Part shown: positions 7,364 to 17,308 of the stretch, piece after piece | How positions within the stretch are numbered: position 1 is the stretch's first letter | How the letters are laid out: every line of letters begins with the position of its first letter | NCBI RefSeq assembly: GCF_003201595.1 | Contig: NZ_QJJS01000011.1 | Coordinates: forward strand, 105,269 to 169,268 | Direction: 5' to 3' | Source of the DNA: Sphaerotilus hippei | GTDB lineage: Bacteria > Pseudomonadota > Gammaproteobacteria > Burkholderiales > Burkholderiaceae_C | Length of the DNA: 64,000 nt | Translations under genes and position numbers: made by a program | Notes under the pieces: generated by a model | The model's input: the letters and a program-made list of their open reading frames with translations, nothing else | What the model was told of the DNA's origin: nothing | Database searches by the model: none

Positions 7364-10300
7364 TCACCCCCGAGCCGGGGGCATCGGCCGCAGCCAGGAC
7401 CGCAGCTCGGCCGCCGGCAGCGGCCGGCTGAAGAAGTAGCCCTGGGCCGCTTCGCAGCCGTTGTCGAGCAGGTAACGCACCTGCGCTTCGGTCTCGACGC
7501 CTTCGGCGAGCACCGAGATGCCCAGGTTGTGCCCCATCGCGATCATCGTGCGCACCAGCTGCTCGTCGTTGGGGTCGCCCGGCACGTCGCGCACGAAGCT
7601 GCGGTCGATCTTGAGCTTGCTCACCGGGAAACGCTTCAGGTAGGCCAGCGAGGAATAACCGGTGCCGAAGTCGTCGATCGCCAGCTGCACGCCGAGCGCC
7701 CGCAGGCGGCCGAGGAACTGCTCGGCCTGGCCGCTCTGCTCCATCAGGCCCGATTCGGTGATCTCCAGCTCGAGCCGCTCGGCGGGCAGGCCCGAGGCGA
7801 GCAGCGCCGAGCGCAGCCGCTCGTCGGTGCCGCCGCGGCGCACCTCGACCGGCGACAGGTTGATCGCGATGCGGCCGAAGTCCAGCCCCTCGTCCAGCCA
7901 GGCGCGACCCTGGCGGCAGGCCTCGCGGGTCACCCAGTCGCCCAGCGCGATGATCAGGCCGTTCTCCTCGAGCACCGGGATGAACTCGGCCGGCCCGAGC
8001 GGTGGCAGGTCGGGCTGGCGCAGCCGCACCAGCGCCTCCACGCCGATCAGCCGGCGATCGCTCAGCTGCAGCAGCGGCTGGTACCAGAGCTCGAACTCGT
8101 CGCGCTCCAGCGCCCGGCGCAGGCGGGTGTCCATGCTCAGGCGCGCCTGGGCGGCGGTGGTCAGCGATTCGGTGTAGTAGCGGAAGGTGCTGCGGCCGGC
8201 CCGCTTGGCGAGGTACATCGCCGCATCGGCATCGCGCACGAGGTCGCCGCTGCTGTCGCCATCGTCGGGGAAGATGCTGATGCCCACGCTGGCCTGCACG
8301 TAGATGACCTGGTCGCCGATCGTGAAGGGCTGCTGCAGCAGCGACAGCAGCTCCTGCGCGACCTGCGCGGCCTCGCCGGCCTCGCCGAGGTGCTCCAGCA
8401 CCAGCACGAACTCGTCACCGCCCAGCCGTCCGAGCGTGTCGTCGCGCCGCGTGCGCGCCTCCAGCCGCTGCGCGACCATGCCCAGCAGCTGGTCGCCGGC
8501 CTCGTGGCCGAGGCTGTCGTTGACGGTCTTGAAGTGGTCGAGGTCGATGAAGAGCACCCCCACGCGGTGCCCGCCGCGGGTGGCGCTTTCCAGCGCGTGC
8601 TCGAGCCGGGTGAACACCAGCACCCGGTTGGGCAGCTGGGTCAACGGGTCGAAGTGGGCGAGGCGGTGCAGGCGCTCCTCGGAGAGCTTCTGCTCGGTCG
8701 TGTCGGTGAAGACCGCGACGTAGTGGCTGGGGCGCTGCTGGGCATCCCGCACGGTGCTGATCGAGGTCCACTGCGCGTACGGCTGGCCGTCCTTGCGCTG
8801 GCTCCACAGCTCGCCCTGCCATTGACCGTCGTCGCGCAGGCTGCGCCACAGGCGATCGAACTGCGCCGGGCCGTGCCGGCGCGAGCGCAGCCGCCGCGGC
8901 GTGCGGCCGACCACCTCGGCCTCGGCGTAACCGGTGATGTCGGTGAACGCGCGGTTGACCGAGACGATGCGCGCCTGCAGGTCGGTGACCACGACCGCGT
9001 CCTGCGTGCTCTCCAGCGCCGCGGCCAGCAGGCGCATGCGGGCCTGCTGCTCGGCCCAGAGCGTGTCGCGAGTGAATTGCGCCAGCGCGAAGGACAGGTC
9101 CATCGCGATCTCGGCGAACAGCGCGCTCTCGTCCGGGTCGTCGGGGTTGAGCTTGTCGCGCATCAGCAGCACGACCGCCCCGATGTCGGCGCCGTCCTCC
9201 ACCGGCAGGGCCACGCGGTCGAGCGGCTGCAGGCCGTCGGCGCTGACGCCGCTGGCGAGCTCCCACTCCGGTTTCCAGGACGCCGCGCAGCGCCAGGCGA
9301 TGGGCAGCGCATCGCGCAGGGTCCCGGGGTCGGGGCGGCTCGCCAGGTCACCGTTCACGTCCGCACCGGCCACGATCTCGAAGGGCCGGTCCGGGCCCGC
9401 ACGGCGCAGCACCACGGCGCGGTGCAGCTGGCCGTGGCTGATCGCCACGTCGCAGACCCGCTGGAACAGCGTGGTCTCGTCCTTGCACCAGACGATGGAC
9501 TGGTTGACCTGGCTCAGGAAGCTGTAGAGCCGGGTCAGCGCCAGCACCCGCTGCTCGGCCTGCTTGCGCTCGCTGATGTCCCAGCTGATCCAGACCACGG
9601 CATCCATCTCGTGCACGGCGCTGATGCGGCCCTCGAACCAGCGCAGGCCCATGGGCAGCAGCAGCTCGTAGTCGCAGGTCTGGGTGTCCCGGCGGGCCAG
9701 CGCCTGCCGGATGGCCGCCAGGAACTGGTGCGCCAGATCCGGGGGAAAGACCTCGTCCAGGCGCCGCCCGATCAGCTGTTCCCGGGGCTGGGCGAGCTTG
9801 CTCTCGTCACCGAAGACGTCGAGGTAGGTGCCTTGCCGGTCCAGCACGAAGGACAGGTCGGGGATGCTGGCGGCAAACGCGCGCAGGCGGGCCTCGCTCT
9901 CGATCAGCCGTGCCAGCGAGGCCTGCCGCAGGCGGCCCTGGTGGTGCATCAGCGCGATCAGGCACAGGCCCAGCACGGCCAGCATCGTCAGCATGGCCGA
10001 GGTCAGCAGCAGCTGCTGCAGCCGCTCGGTCTGCAGCCGCTGCTGCAGGGCCAGCTCGAGCTGGCGCGCCGCGGTGTCGACCTGGTTCTGCGCCTGCTGC
10101 ATGTCGATCGCCGCCGCCCCTTCGTGGGCCCGGATGCGGTCCTGGGCCGCCTGGCGCAGCTGCTGCATCGCCTCGTTGAAGGCCCGGGCCGATGCGAGGG
10201 TCTGCGCGTTCACCCGCGAGTCCCACCACAGGGTGTGTTCGCCGAGCATGCGCTGCAGGTCCTGGCCGGTCAGCCGGGCGCTGTCGAGCTGGGCCATCAT

Positions 10301-10552
10301 CAGCGGCAGGCTGGCGCTGGCGTCGTTCATGTGCAGGCGCTCGGCCGTCAGGGCGGCCTGCATCAGCACGATGCGGGCCCGCTGCAGCGCGCTGGCCGGC
10401 GCCGTGTGCTGCTCCAGGGTCGTGTTCCAGCGCAGGTGCGACCAGGCCATCAGCACGACGCAGGCGACCAGCAGCACGCTCAGCAGCGCACGCGCCTGCT
10501 GCCGGCCCCCCGGGCGAGCGGGGATGGCGGTGGGCTGCGGTGGCGGGCTCAT
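7364..10552 (-). CDS. membrane sensor with PAS, GAF-like, PAS, GGDEF and EAL domains
   Basis: A 1062-residue c-di-GMP signalling protein. Transmembrane helices at about 22-39 and 181-203 flank a helical periplasmic region of about 140 residues. Cytoplasmic order: PAS (about 222-330), a GAF-like region (about 345-495), PAS (about 508-620), GGDEF (about 632-790) and EAL (about 800-1055). GGDEF is intact at 711-715 and an RxxD inhibitory site (Arg702-Asp705) lies five residues before it. The EAL domain keeps EAL (839-841), NLSP, ITES, DDFGTG, KIDRSF, EGVET and QGYFFSRP, so both cyclase and phosphodiesterase activity are possible. The start overlaps the stop of the binding-protein gene as ATGA, implying coupled synthesis. 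Confidence 0.95.
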   Translation of the reverse strand: MSPPPQPTAIPARPGGRQQARALLSVLLVACVVLMAWSHLRWNTTLEQHTAPASALQRARIVLMQAALTAERLHMNDASASLPLMMAQLDSARLTGQDLQRMLGEHTLWWDSRVNAQTLASARAFNEAMQQLRQAAQDRIRAHEGAAAIDMQQAQNQVDTAARQLELALQQRLQTERLQQLLLTSAMLTMLAVLGLCLIALMHHQGRLRQASLARLIESEARLRAFAASIPDLSFVLDRQGTYLDVFGDESKLAQPREQLIGRRLDEVFPPDLAHQFLAAIRQALARRDTQTCDYELLLPMGLRWFEGRISAVHEMDAVVWISWDISERKQAEQRVLALTRLYSFLSQVNQSIVWCKDETTLFQRVCDVAISHGQLHRAVVLRRAGPDRPFEIVAGADVNGDLASRPDPGTLRDALPIAWRCAASWKPEWELASGVSADGLQPLDRVALPVEDGADIGAVVLLMRDKLNPDDPDESALFAEIAMDLSFALAQFTRDTLWAEQQARMRLLAAALESTQDAVVVTDLQARIVSVNRAFTDITGYAEAEVVGRTPRRLRSRRHGPAQFDRLWRSLRDDGQWQGELWSQRKDGQPYAQWTSISTVRDAQQRPSHYVAVFTDTTEQKLSEERLHRLAHFDPLTQLPNRVLVFTRLEHALESATRGGHRVGVLFIDLDHFKTVNDSLGHEAGDQLLGMVAQRLEARTRRDDTLGRLGGDEFVLVLEHLGEAGEAAQVAQELLSLLQQPFTIGDQVIYVQASVGISIFPDDGDSSGDLVRDADAAMYLAKRAGRSTFRYYTESLTTAAQARLSMDTRLRRALERDEFELWYQPLLQLSDRRLIGVEALVRLRQPDLPPLGPAEFIPVLEENGLIIALGDWVTREACRQGRAWLDEGLDFGRIAINLSPVEVRRGGTDERLRSALLASGLPAERLELEITESGLMEQSGQAEQFLGRLRALGVQLAIDDFGTGYSSLAYLKRFPVSKLKIDRSFVRDVPGDPNDEQLVRTMIAMGHNLGISVLAEGVETEAQVRYLLDNGCEAAQGYFFSRPLPAAELRSWLRPMPPARG

Positions 10553-11400
10553 GGGGTGAATCGGCGGGCGGCGTCGACTTCGGCGGCCGTGAAGCCGTGG
10601 CGAGCGATCAGCGCGAGGTGTTCGGGGCTGCCCTGGAAACGGGCCAGCGCCTCGTCGAGCGTCGCCCGCATCGCATCCCCGCGGCGCAGCGCGAACGCCG
10701 GGTAGCCGATGTTCGACAGGCCCGGCGGGGTGGTGTCGCGGAAAGGTTCGGCCATCGCCAGGCCCGGCTGCCCGGCCATGAGGCGCAGCGACGGGGCCGA
10801 CAGCGCCAGTCCGGCGGCCTGGCCGTCACGCACGGCGGCCACCGCGGTCAGGGCGTCCGGGGTCGACAGCAGCTGCGGTCCCGACAGGCCCAGTGCCCGG
10901 GCCACGGTCTCCTCGACCGAGCCGGCCAGCACGGCCAGACGGGCCTGCGGATGCCGGCGCACGTCCTCGAGGGCGTGCAGGTCCAGCGGATTGCCATGGC
11001 GCACCAGCAGCCCCATGCGGGCCGACACGGTCGGGCGGGTGAAATCGACCCGCCGGGCGCGCTCGGGCGTGATGAACAGGCCTGCGGCGGCGATGTCGAT
11101 GTGCCCCATCTCGAGTTCGTGGATCAGGTCGCCGAAGGGCACGTGCACCCACTGCGGTTCACCCCGCCCGGCCAGGCGCAGCAGCGCCCGCAGCGTCTCG
11201 GGGGACTCTCCCGTGACCCGGCCACCGTCGTCGAGCTCCGCGTAGGGCGCCTCGATCGCGTAGCCCACCCGCAGCACCGGTCCGTGCGAGGTTTCGCCGA
11301 CGCGCGCATGGCGGCTGGCCTCGTCGTGCCACAGCAGGACCACCGCCAGCAGCGTCGTGCCGATGATGAGCAGCGCCCAGTGGGTCGTCTTGAACTGCAT
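10549..11400 (-). CDS. membrane-anchored periplasmic solute-binding protein (SBP family 3)
   Basis: Protein of 283 residues: a short basic start, one hydrophobic helix (about 9-24), then a family-3 solute-binding domain beginning 'VLRVGYAIEAPYAELDDGGRVTG'. Motifs such as 'GESPETLRALL' and 'IDIAAAGLFITPERARRVDFTRP' are typical of polar amino-acid binding proteins and of the binding domains of hybrid sensors. There is no obvious signal-peptidase site after the helix, so it probably stays anchored. No ABC permease lies nearby; instead the gene is translationally coupled to the GGDEF-EAL sensor, suggesting it reports ligand to that protein. ATG 11400 is chosen because a purine-rich GGGGAAGG precedes it; upstream in-frame starts lack family similarity. 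Confidence 0.85.
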   Translation of the reverse strand: MQFKTTHWALLIIGTTLLAVVLLWHDEASRHARVGETSHGPVLRVGYAIEAPYAELDDGGRVTGESPETLRALLRLAGRGEPQWVHVPFGDLIHELEMGHIDIAAAGLFITPERARRVDFTRPTVSARMGLLVRHGNPLDLHALEDVRRHPQARLAVLAGSVEETVARALGLSGPQLLSTPDALTAVAAVRDGQAAGLALSAPSLRLMAGQPGLAMAEPFRDTTPPGLSNIGYPAFALRRGDAMRATLDEALARFQGSPEHLALIARHGFTAAEVDAARRFTP

Positions 11401-11506
11401 GGCCTTCCCCTGATCTCTTTTGTGGCGCATTGTCCGGCCCGCGCCAGCAGGGTAGGGTGTCAGTACGAGAAAGTACCGCTCCGAGGCCTCGGAACCCGGT
11501 CTGTCG

Positions 11507-13132
11507 TCACGCTCGCAGGGCCATGCCACCGGCGCTGCGGCCCCCCTCGTTCAGGTTCAGGCGGGTGCCCTGGGCGCAGTAGCGGTCACGCAGGGCGCTG
11601 GCCCCGGCCTGCATCGGCTCGAACAGGTCGATGCGATCCCGGTGGCGGTTGAGCACCATCAGCGACAGCTCGATCAGCTTGGCGTTGAGGGTCTTCTCGC
11701 CCTGCTTGATCAGCGTGGCGACCGCGACGCTGGGCGAGCCCTTGACGCTGTGGGTCAGCGCCTGCTCGGCCATGCCCAGGACCTTGGTGTGGGTCTCGCG
11801 GATGATGCGATCGGATCCCGCGGAACCGTGGGCGGCCGCGGCCAGCAGGTCGGTGGAGGCCTTGGAGATGCAGAAGCGCAGCGCCAGCTGCTCGACCCAG
11901 ATCTCGGCGTCGGGCAGCTGGATCTCGGTGCGGGCGATGCGCGTCAGCAGCGCCATCAGGTTGCTGGCGGCCTCGAAGTCGAAGGAGGGCTCGACGTGTT
12001 CGGCCACCGCATCCTTGATCATCTGCACGACCTTGGCGACCTGGCGCTCCTGCATCGTGCGCAGGATGGTGACGATGCGCAGGAAACGCTGCAGCCGCTG
12101 GTTGTCGGGCTGCTTCTCGACGAAGTGCCCCAGGTTCTCGTGGCAGCGCACGACGCCGCGGCTGTCACCGCGGTCGAACTTCACCATCGACAGCAGCACC
12201 AGGGTCTGCGGGTCGAACATCTTGCTGCTGATGCCGATCGAGGTGGCGCGGTCGAAGCAGCGTTCGGCCTCCTCGAAGTTGCCGCCGTAGAACGCCAGCA
12301 TGCCCTGCTTCTGCAGGCGCGAGACGCTGGAGGGCGTGATCTCGCAGGCGCGGCGGTAGGTTTCCAGCGCGCCGGTGATGTCGCCGTTCTCGACCTGGAC
12401 CCGGCCCATCACGTCGTAGGCATCGGCGTAGGCCGGATTGTCGGCGATCAGTGACTCCAGCGTGCGGCGCGCCTGCAGCAGGGCGCCGGACTCGACCTCC
12501 GCGCGGGCGATGCCCAGCTTGGCCCAGGGCAGCGCGCGGGTGGCCCGCACGGCCTCGTAGAGCTGGCGGGCGGCATCGTGCTTGCCGATGCGCAGCATCA
12601 GCTCGGCGCCCATGCGGGCAGCGTAGAGCCAGTATTCACCCCGCCGGGCGAACCGCTCCAGGCACAGGCTGGCGGCGTCCTCGAAGCGGTTTTCCTCGAT
12701 GGCGGTGAAGATGTCGCCCAGCACGACCTTGCGGTGCCGGGCCTGAACCAGGCGGGTCCCGAGCATCTGGGCGTTGTGCGGCTTGAGCAGGTAGCTGTCG
12801 AGGGCCGACTCGGCCGCCTCGGCCACCTTGGCATACGACGCCTCGCCGGTGACCATCACGAACACGGTGGCGAACGGCAGCAGCTGGGCGCGACGCAGAT
12901 CGTCGAGCAGCTCCTGGCCCCCCTGCGCCTCGCCCTCGAAATGCTGCTCGCACAGCACGATGTCGAAGGTCCGGTTCTCGAGGATGCGCCGGGCATCGAC
13001 CGGGCGGGAGGTCTGCACCACGGTGCCCACGCCGAAGTCGCGCACCATGCCGATCAGCGTGCTGCGGGAGGTGGCGTTGCCGTCGACGATCAGGGCTCGG
13101 CATTCATGGATCATCGGGTCGAGCGGCTGCAT
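11507..13132 (-). CDS. response-regulator-like protein with TPR repeats and degenerate receiver
   Basis: A 541-residue protein. Residues about 10-135 form a CheY-like receiver domain ('ALIVDGNATSRSTL' start; 'SYLLKPHN' holds the conserved lysine). The phosphoacceptor position reads DIVLCEQHF, where Glu62 stands in place of the usual Asp, and the first acidic pair is reduced to Asp-Gly. The rest is mainly helical with tetratricopeptide-like repeats (for example 'AYADAYDVMGRVQVENGDITGALETYRRA', here cited only as a region near residues 225-255). The protein may therefore be a constitutively signalling or phosphorylation-independent scaffold. Partner and output are unknown. It is upstream of the sensor genes, separated by about 100 bases. 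Confidence 0.85.
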   Translation of the reverse strand: MQPLDPMIHECRALIVDGNATSRSTLIGMVRDFGVGTVVQTSRPVDARRILENRTFDIVLCEQHFEGEAQGGQELLDDLRRAQLLPFATVFVMVTGEASYAKVAEAAESALDSYLLKPHNAQMLGTRLVQARHRKVVLGDIFTAIEENRFEDAASLCLERFARRGEYWLYAARMGAELMLRIGKHDAARQLYEAVRATRALPWAKLGIARAEVESGALLQARRTLESLIADNPAYADAYDVMGRVQVENGDITGALETYRRACEITPSSVSRLQKQGMLAFYGGNFEEAERCFDRATSIGISSKMFDPQTLVLLSMVKFDRGDSRGVVRCHENLGHFVEKQPDNQRLQRFLRIVTILRTMQERQVAKVVQMIKDAVAEHVEPSFDFEAASNLMALLTRIARTEIQLPDAEIWVEQLALRFCISKASTDLLAAAAHGSAGSDRIIRETHTKVLGMAEQALTHSVKGSPSVAVATLIKQGEKTLNAKLIELSLMVLNRHRDRIDLFEPMQAGASALRDRYCAQGTRLNLNEGGRSAGGMALRA

Positions 13133-13240
13133 GGTGTCCTGTTCGTTGCGGGTCGGTCGGAAGGCTCTTTCCGTCTATCGGCAGTCACCACGCTCGACTT
13201 GAGCATTTCGGGGTCGACGCCCTGACGGTGCGTGCGCCCA

Positions 13241-13270
13241 AGAAAAAACCGCCTGCAGGGCAGGCGGTTT
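13241..13270 (-). terminator. rho-independent terminator of the dnaJ transcript
   Basis: A perfect 11-bp inverted repeat (AAACCGCCTGC, loop AGG, GCAGGCGGTTT) lies just after the dnaJ stop. Read on the minus strand it is followed by a run of six T. It closes the grpE-dnaK-dnaJ unit and separates it from the receiver-TPR gene. Confidence 0.85.
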
Positions 13271-13282
13271 CGGGTGGGTCGC

Positions 13283-14443
13283 TTACTTGAACAGGTCCTT
13301 GACCCGGTCGGTCCAGCTCTTCGCGTTGGGCGAATGCTTGTCACCGCTCTTGCGGAACGAGTCGTCGAGCTCCTTGAGCAGCTTGCGCTGGTGCTCGGTG
13401 AGCTTGACCGGCGTCTCCACCGCGATGTGGCAGTACAGGTCGCCCGGGTAGGTCGAACGGATGCCCTTGATGCCCTTGCCGCGCAGCCGGAAGGTCTTGC
13501 CGTGCTGCGTGCCCTCGGGCAGTTCGATCTCGGCCTGGCCGCTCAGCGTGGGCACCTCGATCGCGCCGCCCAGGGCCACCGTGGTCAGCGGGACCGGCAC
13601 GGTGCAGTGCAGGTCGTCGCCGTCACGCTCGAAGATCTCGTGCTGCTTGATGCGGATCTCGACATACAGGTCACCCGCCGGCCCGCCATGCGTGCCGGGC
13701 TCGCCGTGGCCGCGCAGGGCGATGCGCTGGCCCTCGTTGATGCCCGCGGGGATCTTGACCTCCAGCGTCTTCTGCTTCTTGATCTTGCCCGCGCCGCTGC
13801 AGGTGGTGCAGGGCTCGGGAATGATCTTGCCGGTGCCGTGGCAGTGCGGGCAGGTCTGCTGGATGCTGAAGAAGCCCTGGCGCAGATGCACCGTGCCCGA
13901 CCCGTGGCAGGTGCTGCAGGTCTTGGGCGAGGTGCCCGGCTTGGCGCCGGTGCCGTGGCAGGTGTCGCATTCCTCCCAGGTCGGGATGCGGATCTGCGTC
14001 TCCTTGCCGTGCGCGGCCTCCTCGAGGGTGATCTCCATCGCGTACGACAGGTCGGCGCCGCGGTAGACCTGCTGGCCGCCGCCGCCCCGACGCTGACCGC
14101 CGGCCTGGCCGCCGAAGATGTCGCCGAAGATGTCGCCGAAGGCCTCGGCGAAGCCGCCGTAGCCTTCGGGGCCGCCACCACCCGGGCGGAAGCCCGCGCC
14201 GGCGCCGTTCGGATCCACGCCGGCATGACCGTACTGGTCATAGGCGGCCCGTTTCTGGGCGTCGGAGAGCATCTCGTAGGCCTCCTTGGCCTCCTTGAAC
14301 TTTTCCTCCGCTTCCTTGCCTTTGTCCCCCTGATTGCGGTCAGGGTGGAACTTCATCGCAGCCTTGCGATAGGCCTTCTTGATCTCGTCCTCGTTGGCCG
14401 TCTTGGCGACGCCCAGGACTTCGTAGTAGTCACGCTTGGCCAT
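13283..14443 (-). CDS. dnaJ: co-chaperone DnaJ (Hsp40)
   Basis: Cytosolic J-domain protein of 386 residues that delivers substrates to DnaK and stimulates its ATPase. Domains: J-domain with HPD at 33-35, a Gly/Phe-rich linker (about 75-125), four CxxCxGxG zinc modules ([32 protein letters not shown]), two beta-sandwich substrate domains and a C-terminal dimerisation segment. Start ATG 14443 gives the usual [12 protein letters not shown]. It lies 114 bases after dnaK; that gap holds GC-rich hairpins but I see no clear promoter, so it is probably expressed with dnaK. Confidence 0.98.
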   Translation of the reverse strand: MAKRDYYEVLGVAKTANEDEIKKAYRKAAMKFHPDRNQGDKGKEAEEKFKEAKEAYEMLSDAQKRAAYDQYGHAGVDPNGAGAGFRPGGGGPEGYGGFAEAFGDIFGDIFGGQAGGQRRGGGGQQVYRGADLSYAMEITLEEAAHGKETQIRIPTWEECDTCHGTGAKPGTSPKTCSTCHGSGTVHLRQGFFSIQQTCPHCHGTGKIIPEPCTTCSGAGKIKKQKTLEVKIPAGINEGQRIALRGHGEPGTHGGPAGDLYVEIRIKQHEIFERDGDDLHCTVPVPLTTVALGGAIEVPTLSGQAEIELPEGTQHGKTFRLRGKGIKGIRSTYPGDLYCHIAVETPVKLTEHQRKLLKELDDSFRKSGDKHSPNAKSWTDRVKDLFK

Positions 14444-14557
14444 GAATGGTGTCCGCGATGCAGGAACAGGAACGCCGCGCCGGCCTGGAGGCTTGCGGCC
14501 TCCGGACTCGAATCGCGGCGCATGCCGAAGGCTGGCCCCTCAGGGCCGGCCCGTCGA

Positions 14558-16501
14558 TCACTTCTTGACTTCCTTGAACTCGGCGTCGACGACGTCGTCG
14601 TCCGCTGCGTTCTTCGGTTCGGCCTTGGTGGCCTCGGTCGCGTCAGCAGCGCCCGGTGCCCCCGCAGCCTGCTGGGCCTGCATGTCGGCGTACATCTTCT
14701 CGCCCAGCTTCTGGCTGGCCGTCATCAGCTCGTTGGTGCGGGCTTCGATGGCTTCCTTGTCGTCGCCCTTGAGCGCGTCCTCGACGGCCTTGATCGCGAC
14801 CTCGATCTTCTCCTTCTCGCCCGCCTCGAGCTTGTCGCCGTAGTCGGTCAGCGACTTGCGCACCGAGTGCACCATCGCGTCGCCCTGGTTCTTGGCCTGG
14901 ACGGTCTCGACCTTCTTCTTGTCCTCGGCGGCGTTGAGCTCGGCGTCCTTCACCATCTTCTGGATCTCGTCCTCGGACAGGCCCGAGCTCGCCTTGATGG
15001 TGATCTTGTTTTCCTTGCCCGTGCCCTTGTCCTTGGCGCCCACGTGCAGGATGCCGTTGGCGTCGATGTCGAAGCTCACCTCGATCTGCGGCGTGCCACG
15101 CTGGGCCGGCGGGATGCCCTCGAGGTTGAACTCGCCCAGCAGCTTGTTGCCGCTGGCCAGCTCACGCTCGCCCTGGAACACCTTGATCGTCACCGCCGGC
15201 TGGTTGTCGTCGGCCGTCGAGAAGGTCTGCGCGAACTTGGTCGGGATGGTCGTGTTCTTGGTGATCATCTTCGTCATCACGCCGCCCAGGGTCTCGATGC
15301 CCAGGCTCAGCGGGGTGACGTCGAGCAGCAGCACGTCGGTGCGCTCGCCGCCCAGCACCTGACCCTGGATGGCCGCGCCCACGGCGACGGCTTCATCCGG
15401 GTTCACGTCCTTGCGCGGCTCCTTGCCGAAGAACTCCTTGACCTTGTCCTGCACCTTGGGCATGCGGCTCATGCCGCCGACCAGGATGACGTCGTCGATC
15501 GAGCCGACGGACACGCCCGCGTCCTTCATCGCCGTGCGGCAGGGCGCGATCGTGCGCTCGATCAGCTCCTCGACCAGGCTTTCCAGCTTGGCGCGGGTCA
15601 GCTTGATGTTCAGGTGCTTCGGGCCCGAGGCGTCGGCCGTGATGTAGGGCAGGTTGACGTCGGTCTGCGACGAGTTCGACAGCTCGATCTTGGCCTTCTC
15701 GGCGGCTTCCTTCAGGCGCTGCAGGGCCAGCACGTCGCGGGTCAGGTCGACGCCCTGTTCCTTCTTGAACTCGGTGACGATGAAGTCGATGATGCGCTGG
15801 TCGAAGTCCTCGCCGCCCAGGAAGGTGTCGCCGTTGGTCGACAGCACCTCGAACTGCATCTCGCCGTCGACGTCCGCGATCTCGATGATCGAGATGTCGA
15901 AGGTGCCACCGCCCAGGTCATAGACGGCGATCTTGCGGTCGCCCTTGCCGTGCTTGTCCAGGCCGAAGGCCAGGGCCGCGGCGGTGGGCTCGTTGATGAT
16001 GCGCTTGACGTCCAGGCCGGCGATGCGACCGGCGTCCTTGGTGGCCTGGCGCTGGGCATCGTTGAAGTAGGCCGGCACCGTGATGACGGCCTCGGTCACT
16101 TCTTCACCGAGGTAGTCCTCGGCGGTCTTCTTCATCTTGCGCAGCACTTCGGCCGAGACCTGCGGGGGCGCCATCTTCTTGCCACGCACTTCCACCCAGG
16201 CGTCGCCGTTGTCGGCCGCGGCGATGGAGTAGGGCATCAGGTCGATGTCCTTCTGCACTTCCTTCTCGGTGAACTTGCGGCCGATCAGGCGCTTGACGGC
16301 GTAGAGCGTGTTGCGCGGGTTCGTGACCGCCTGGCGCTTGGCCGAGGCACCGACGAGGATCTCGCCGTCTTCCTGGTAGGCGATGATGGACGGCGTCGTG
16401 CGCGCGCCTTCCGAGTTCTCGATCACCTTCGTCGTGTTGCCTTCCATGATGGCAACGCACGAGTTGGTGGTTCCGAGGTCAATGCCGATGATCTTGCCCA
16501 T
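14558..16501 (-). CDS. dnaK: molecular chaperone DnaK (Hsp70)
   Basis: ATP-dependent Hsp70 of 647 residues. Starts with the canonical [10 protein letters not shown] nucleotide-binding loop, contains '[13 protein letters not shown]', the '[14 protein letters not shown]' linker region, a substrate-binding domain and a helical lid, and ends in an acidic 'EFKEVKK' tail. Works with DnaJ and GrpE in folding and in controlling the heat-shock sigma factor. It has its own possible sigma-32 promoter just upstream (16539-16566) besides read-through from grpE. Confidence 0.99.
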   Translation of the reverse strand: MGKIIGIDLGTTNSCVAIMEGNTTKVIENSEGARTTPSIIAYQEDGEILVGASAKRQAVTNPRNTLYAVKRLIGRKFTEKEVQKDIDLMPYSIAAADNGDAWVEVRGKKMAPPQVSAEVLRKMKKTAEDYLGEEVTEAVITVPAYFNDAQRQATKDAGRIAGLDVKRIINEPTAAALAFGLDKHGKGDRKIAVYDLGGGTFDISIIEIADVDGEMQFEVLSTNGDTFLGGEDFDQRIIDFIVTEFKKEQGVDLTRDVLALQRLKEAAEKAKIELSNSSQTDVNLPYITADASGPKHLNIKLTRAKLESLVEELIERTIAPCRTAMKDAGVSVGSIDDVILVGGMSRMPKVQDKVKEFFGKEPRKDVNPDEAVAVGAAIQGQVLGGERTDVLLLDVTPLSLGIETLGGVMTKMITKNTTIPTKFAQTFSTADDNQPAVTIKVFQGERELASGNKLLGEFNLEGIPPAQRGTPQIEVSFDIDANGILHVGAKDKGTGKENKITIKASSGLSEDEIQKMVKDAELNAAEDKKKVETVQAKNQGDAMVHSVRKSLTDYGDKLEAGEKEKIEVAIKAVEDALKGDDKEAIEARTNELMTASQKLGEKMYADMQAQQAAGAPGAADATEATKAEPKNAADDDVVDAEFKEVKK

Positions 16502-16538
16502 AGTGTGTGCTCCGCGGGAATTTGCTTGGTTGTCTTCG

Positions 16539-16566
16539 ATGTGTGGTGAACCCGCGTGGTTTCAAG
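16539..16566 (-). promoter_or_regulatory. possible sigma-32 promoter before dnaK
   Basis: On the minus strand CTTGAAA (16566-16560) is followed after 13 bases by CCACACAT (16546-16539). The -35 matches the heat-shock consensus exactly; the -10 matches CCCCATNT only in part. The position, about 40 bases before the dnaK start, is suitable. This would allow extra dnaK over grpE. Confidence 0.45.
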
Positions 16567-16621
16567 GGGTGTTCACCCAGAAATCGCGGGGAGGCGGCAG
16601 CCTGGGGCGCCGCCGTGGGGC

Positions 16622-17179
16622 TCACTTCGGGCCGGTCACGGTCACCAGGGCCGGGCGCAGCACACGCTCGGCGATCAGGTAACCCTTCTGCAGCACCGAC
16701 ACCACGGTGTTGGCTTCCTGGTCGGCCGGCACGACGCTGATGGCCTGGTGCTGGTGCGGGTCGAAGCGCGTGCCGGCGGGCGGGCTGATCTCCAGGACCT
16801 TGTTGCGCTCGAGCGCCTGGCCCAGCTGGCGCAGCGTGGCGTGCACGCCCTCGAGCATCTGCTCGACCGAGCCCTGGCCGGCCGCGTGCGTGGCGATCGC
16901 GGCCTCGAGGCTGTCCTTGACCGGCAGCAGGCTGTCGGCAAAACCCTCGATCGCGAAGCGGCGCGACTTGGCGATCTCCTCGTCGGCGCGGCGGCGGGTG
17001 TTGTCCGCATCGGCCTTGGCGCGCAGGAAGGCGTCGGCCAGCTCGGTCTGCTTGGCTTCCAGCTCGGCCACGCGGGCCAGCGCTTCGCTCAGTGCGTCCA
17101 CCGGAGCGGCCTGGCCGTGGTCACTGGCGGTGTGTTGATCTTGGCTATCGATATTCGTCGATTGATTTGCGTCTGACAT
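16622..17179 (-). CDS. grpE: nucleotide exchange factor GrpE
   Basis: GrpE homodimer of 185 residues that releases ADP from DnaK. After a polar 35-residue leader comes the long coiled coil ('[32 protein letters not shown]', a region around residues 40-70) and then the C-terminal beta domain with '[18 protein letters not shown]' and '[20 protein letters not shown]'. ATG 17179 is selected by the family start pattern; the longer open frame reads through non-homologous sequence. No strong Shine-Dalgarno is visible. It is the first gene of the dnaK operon after the promoter at 17309-17336. There is no hrcA repressor gene upstream. Confidence 0.96.
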   Translation of the reverse strand: MSDANQSTNIDSQDQHTASDHGQAAPVDALSEALARVAELEAKQTELADAFLRAKADADNTRRRADEEIAKSRRFAIEGFADSLLPVKDSLEAAIATHAAGQGSVEQMLEGVHATLRQLGQALERNKVLEISPPAGTRFDPHQHQAISVVPADQEANTVVSVLQKGYLIAERVLRPALVTVTGPK

Positions 17180-17308
17180 GGCGATGGGAAGCAAGACTGA
17201 AAGCGACGTCCGGGAGGCCGGACGGGGCGGAATGCGGTGCACCTCGTCGGATGCGCTGAGGCCGCGCCTGCAGGGCAGGGCGGCGCAAAAGCCGCAAGGT
17301 TGCGCGAC

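Noticed and set aside
14444..14557. Promoter or regulatory RNA between dnaK and dnaJ
   Set aside because: GC-rich inverted repeats occur, but no RpoH or sigma-70 elements and no U-tract; nothing beyond an ordinary intergenic gap can be supported.
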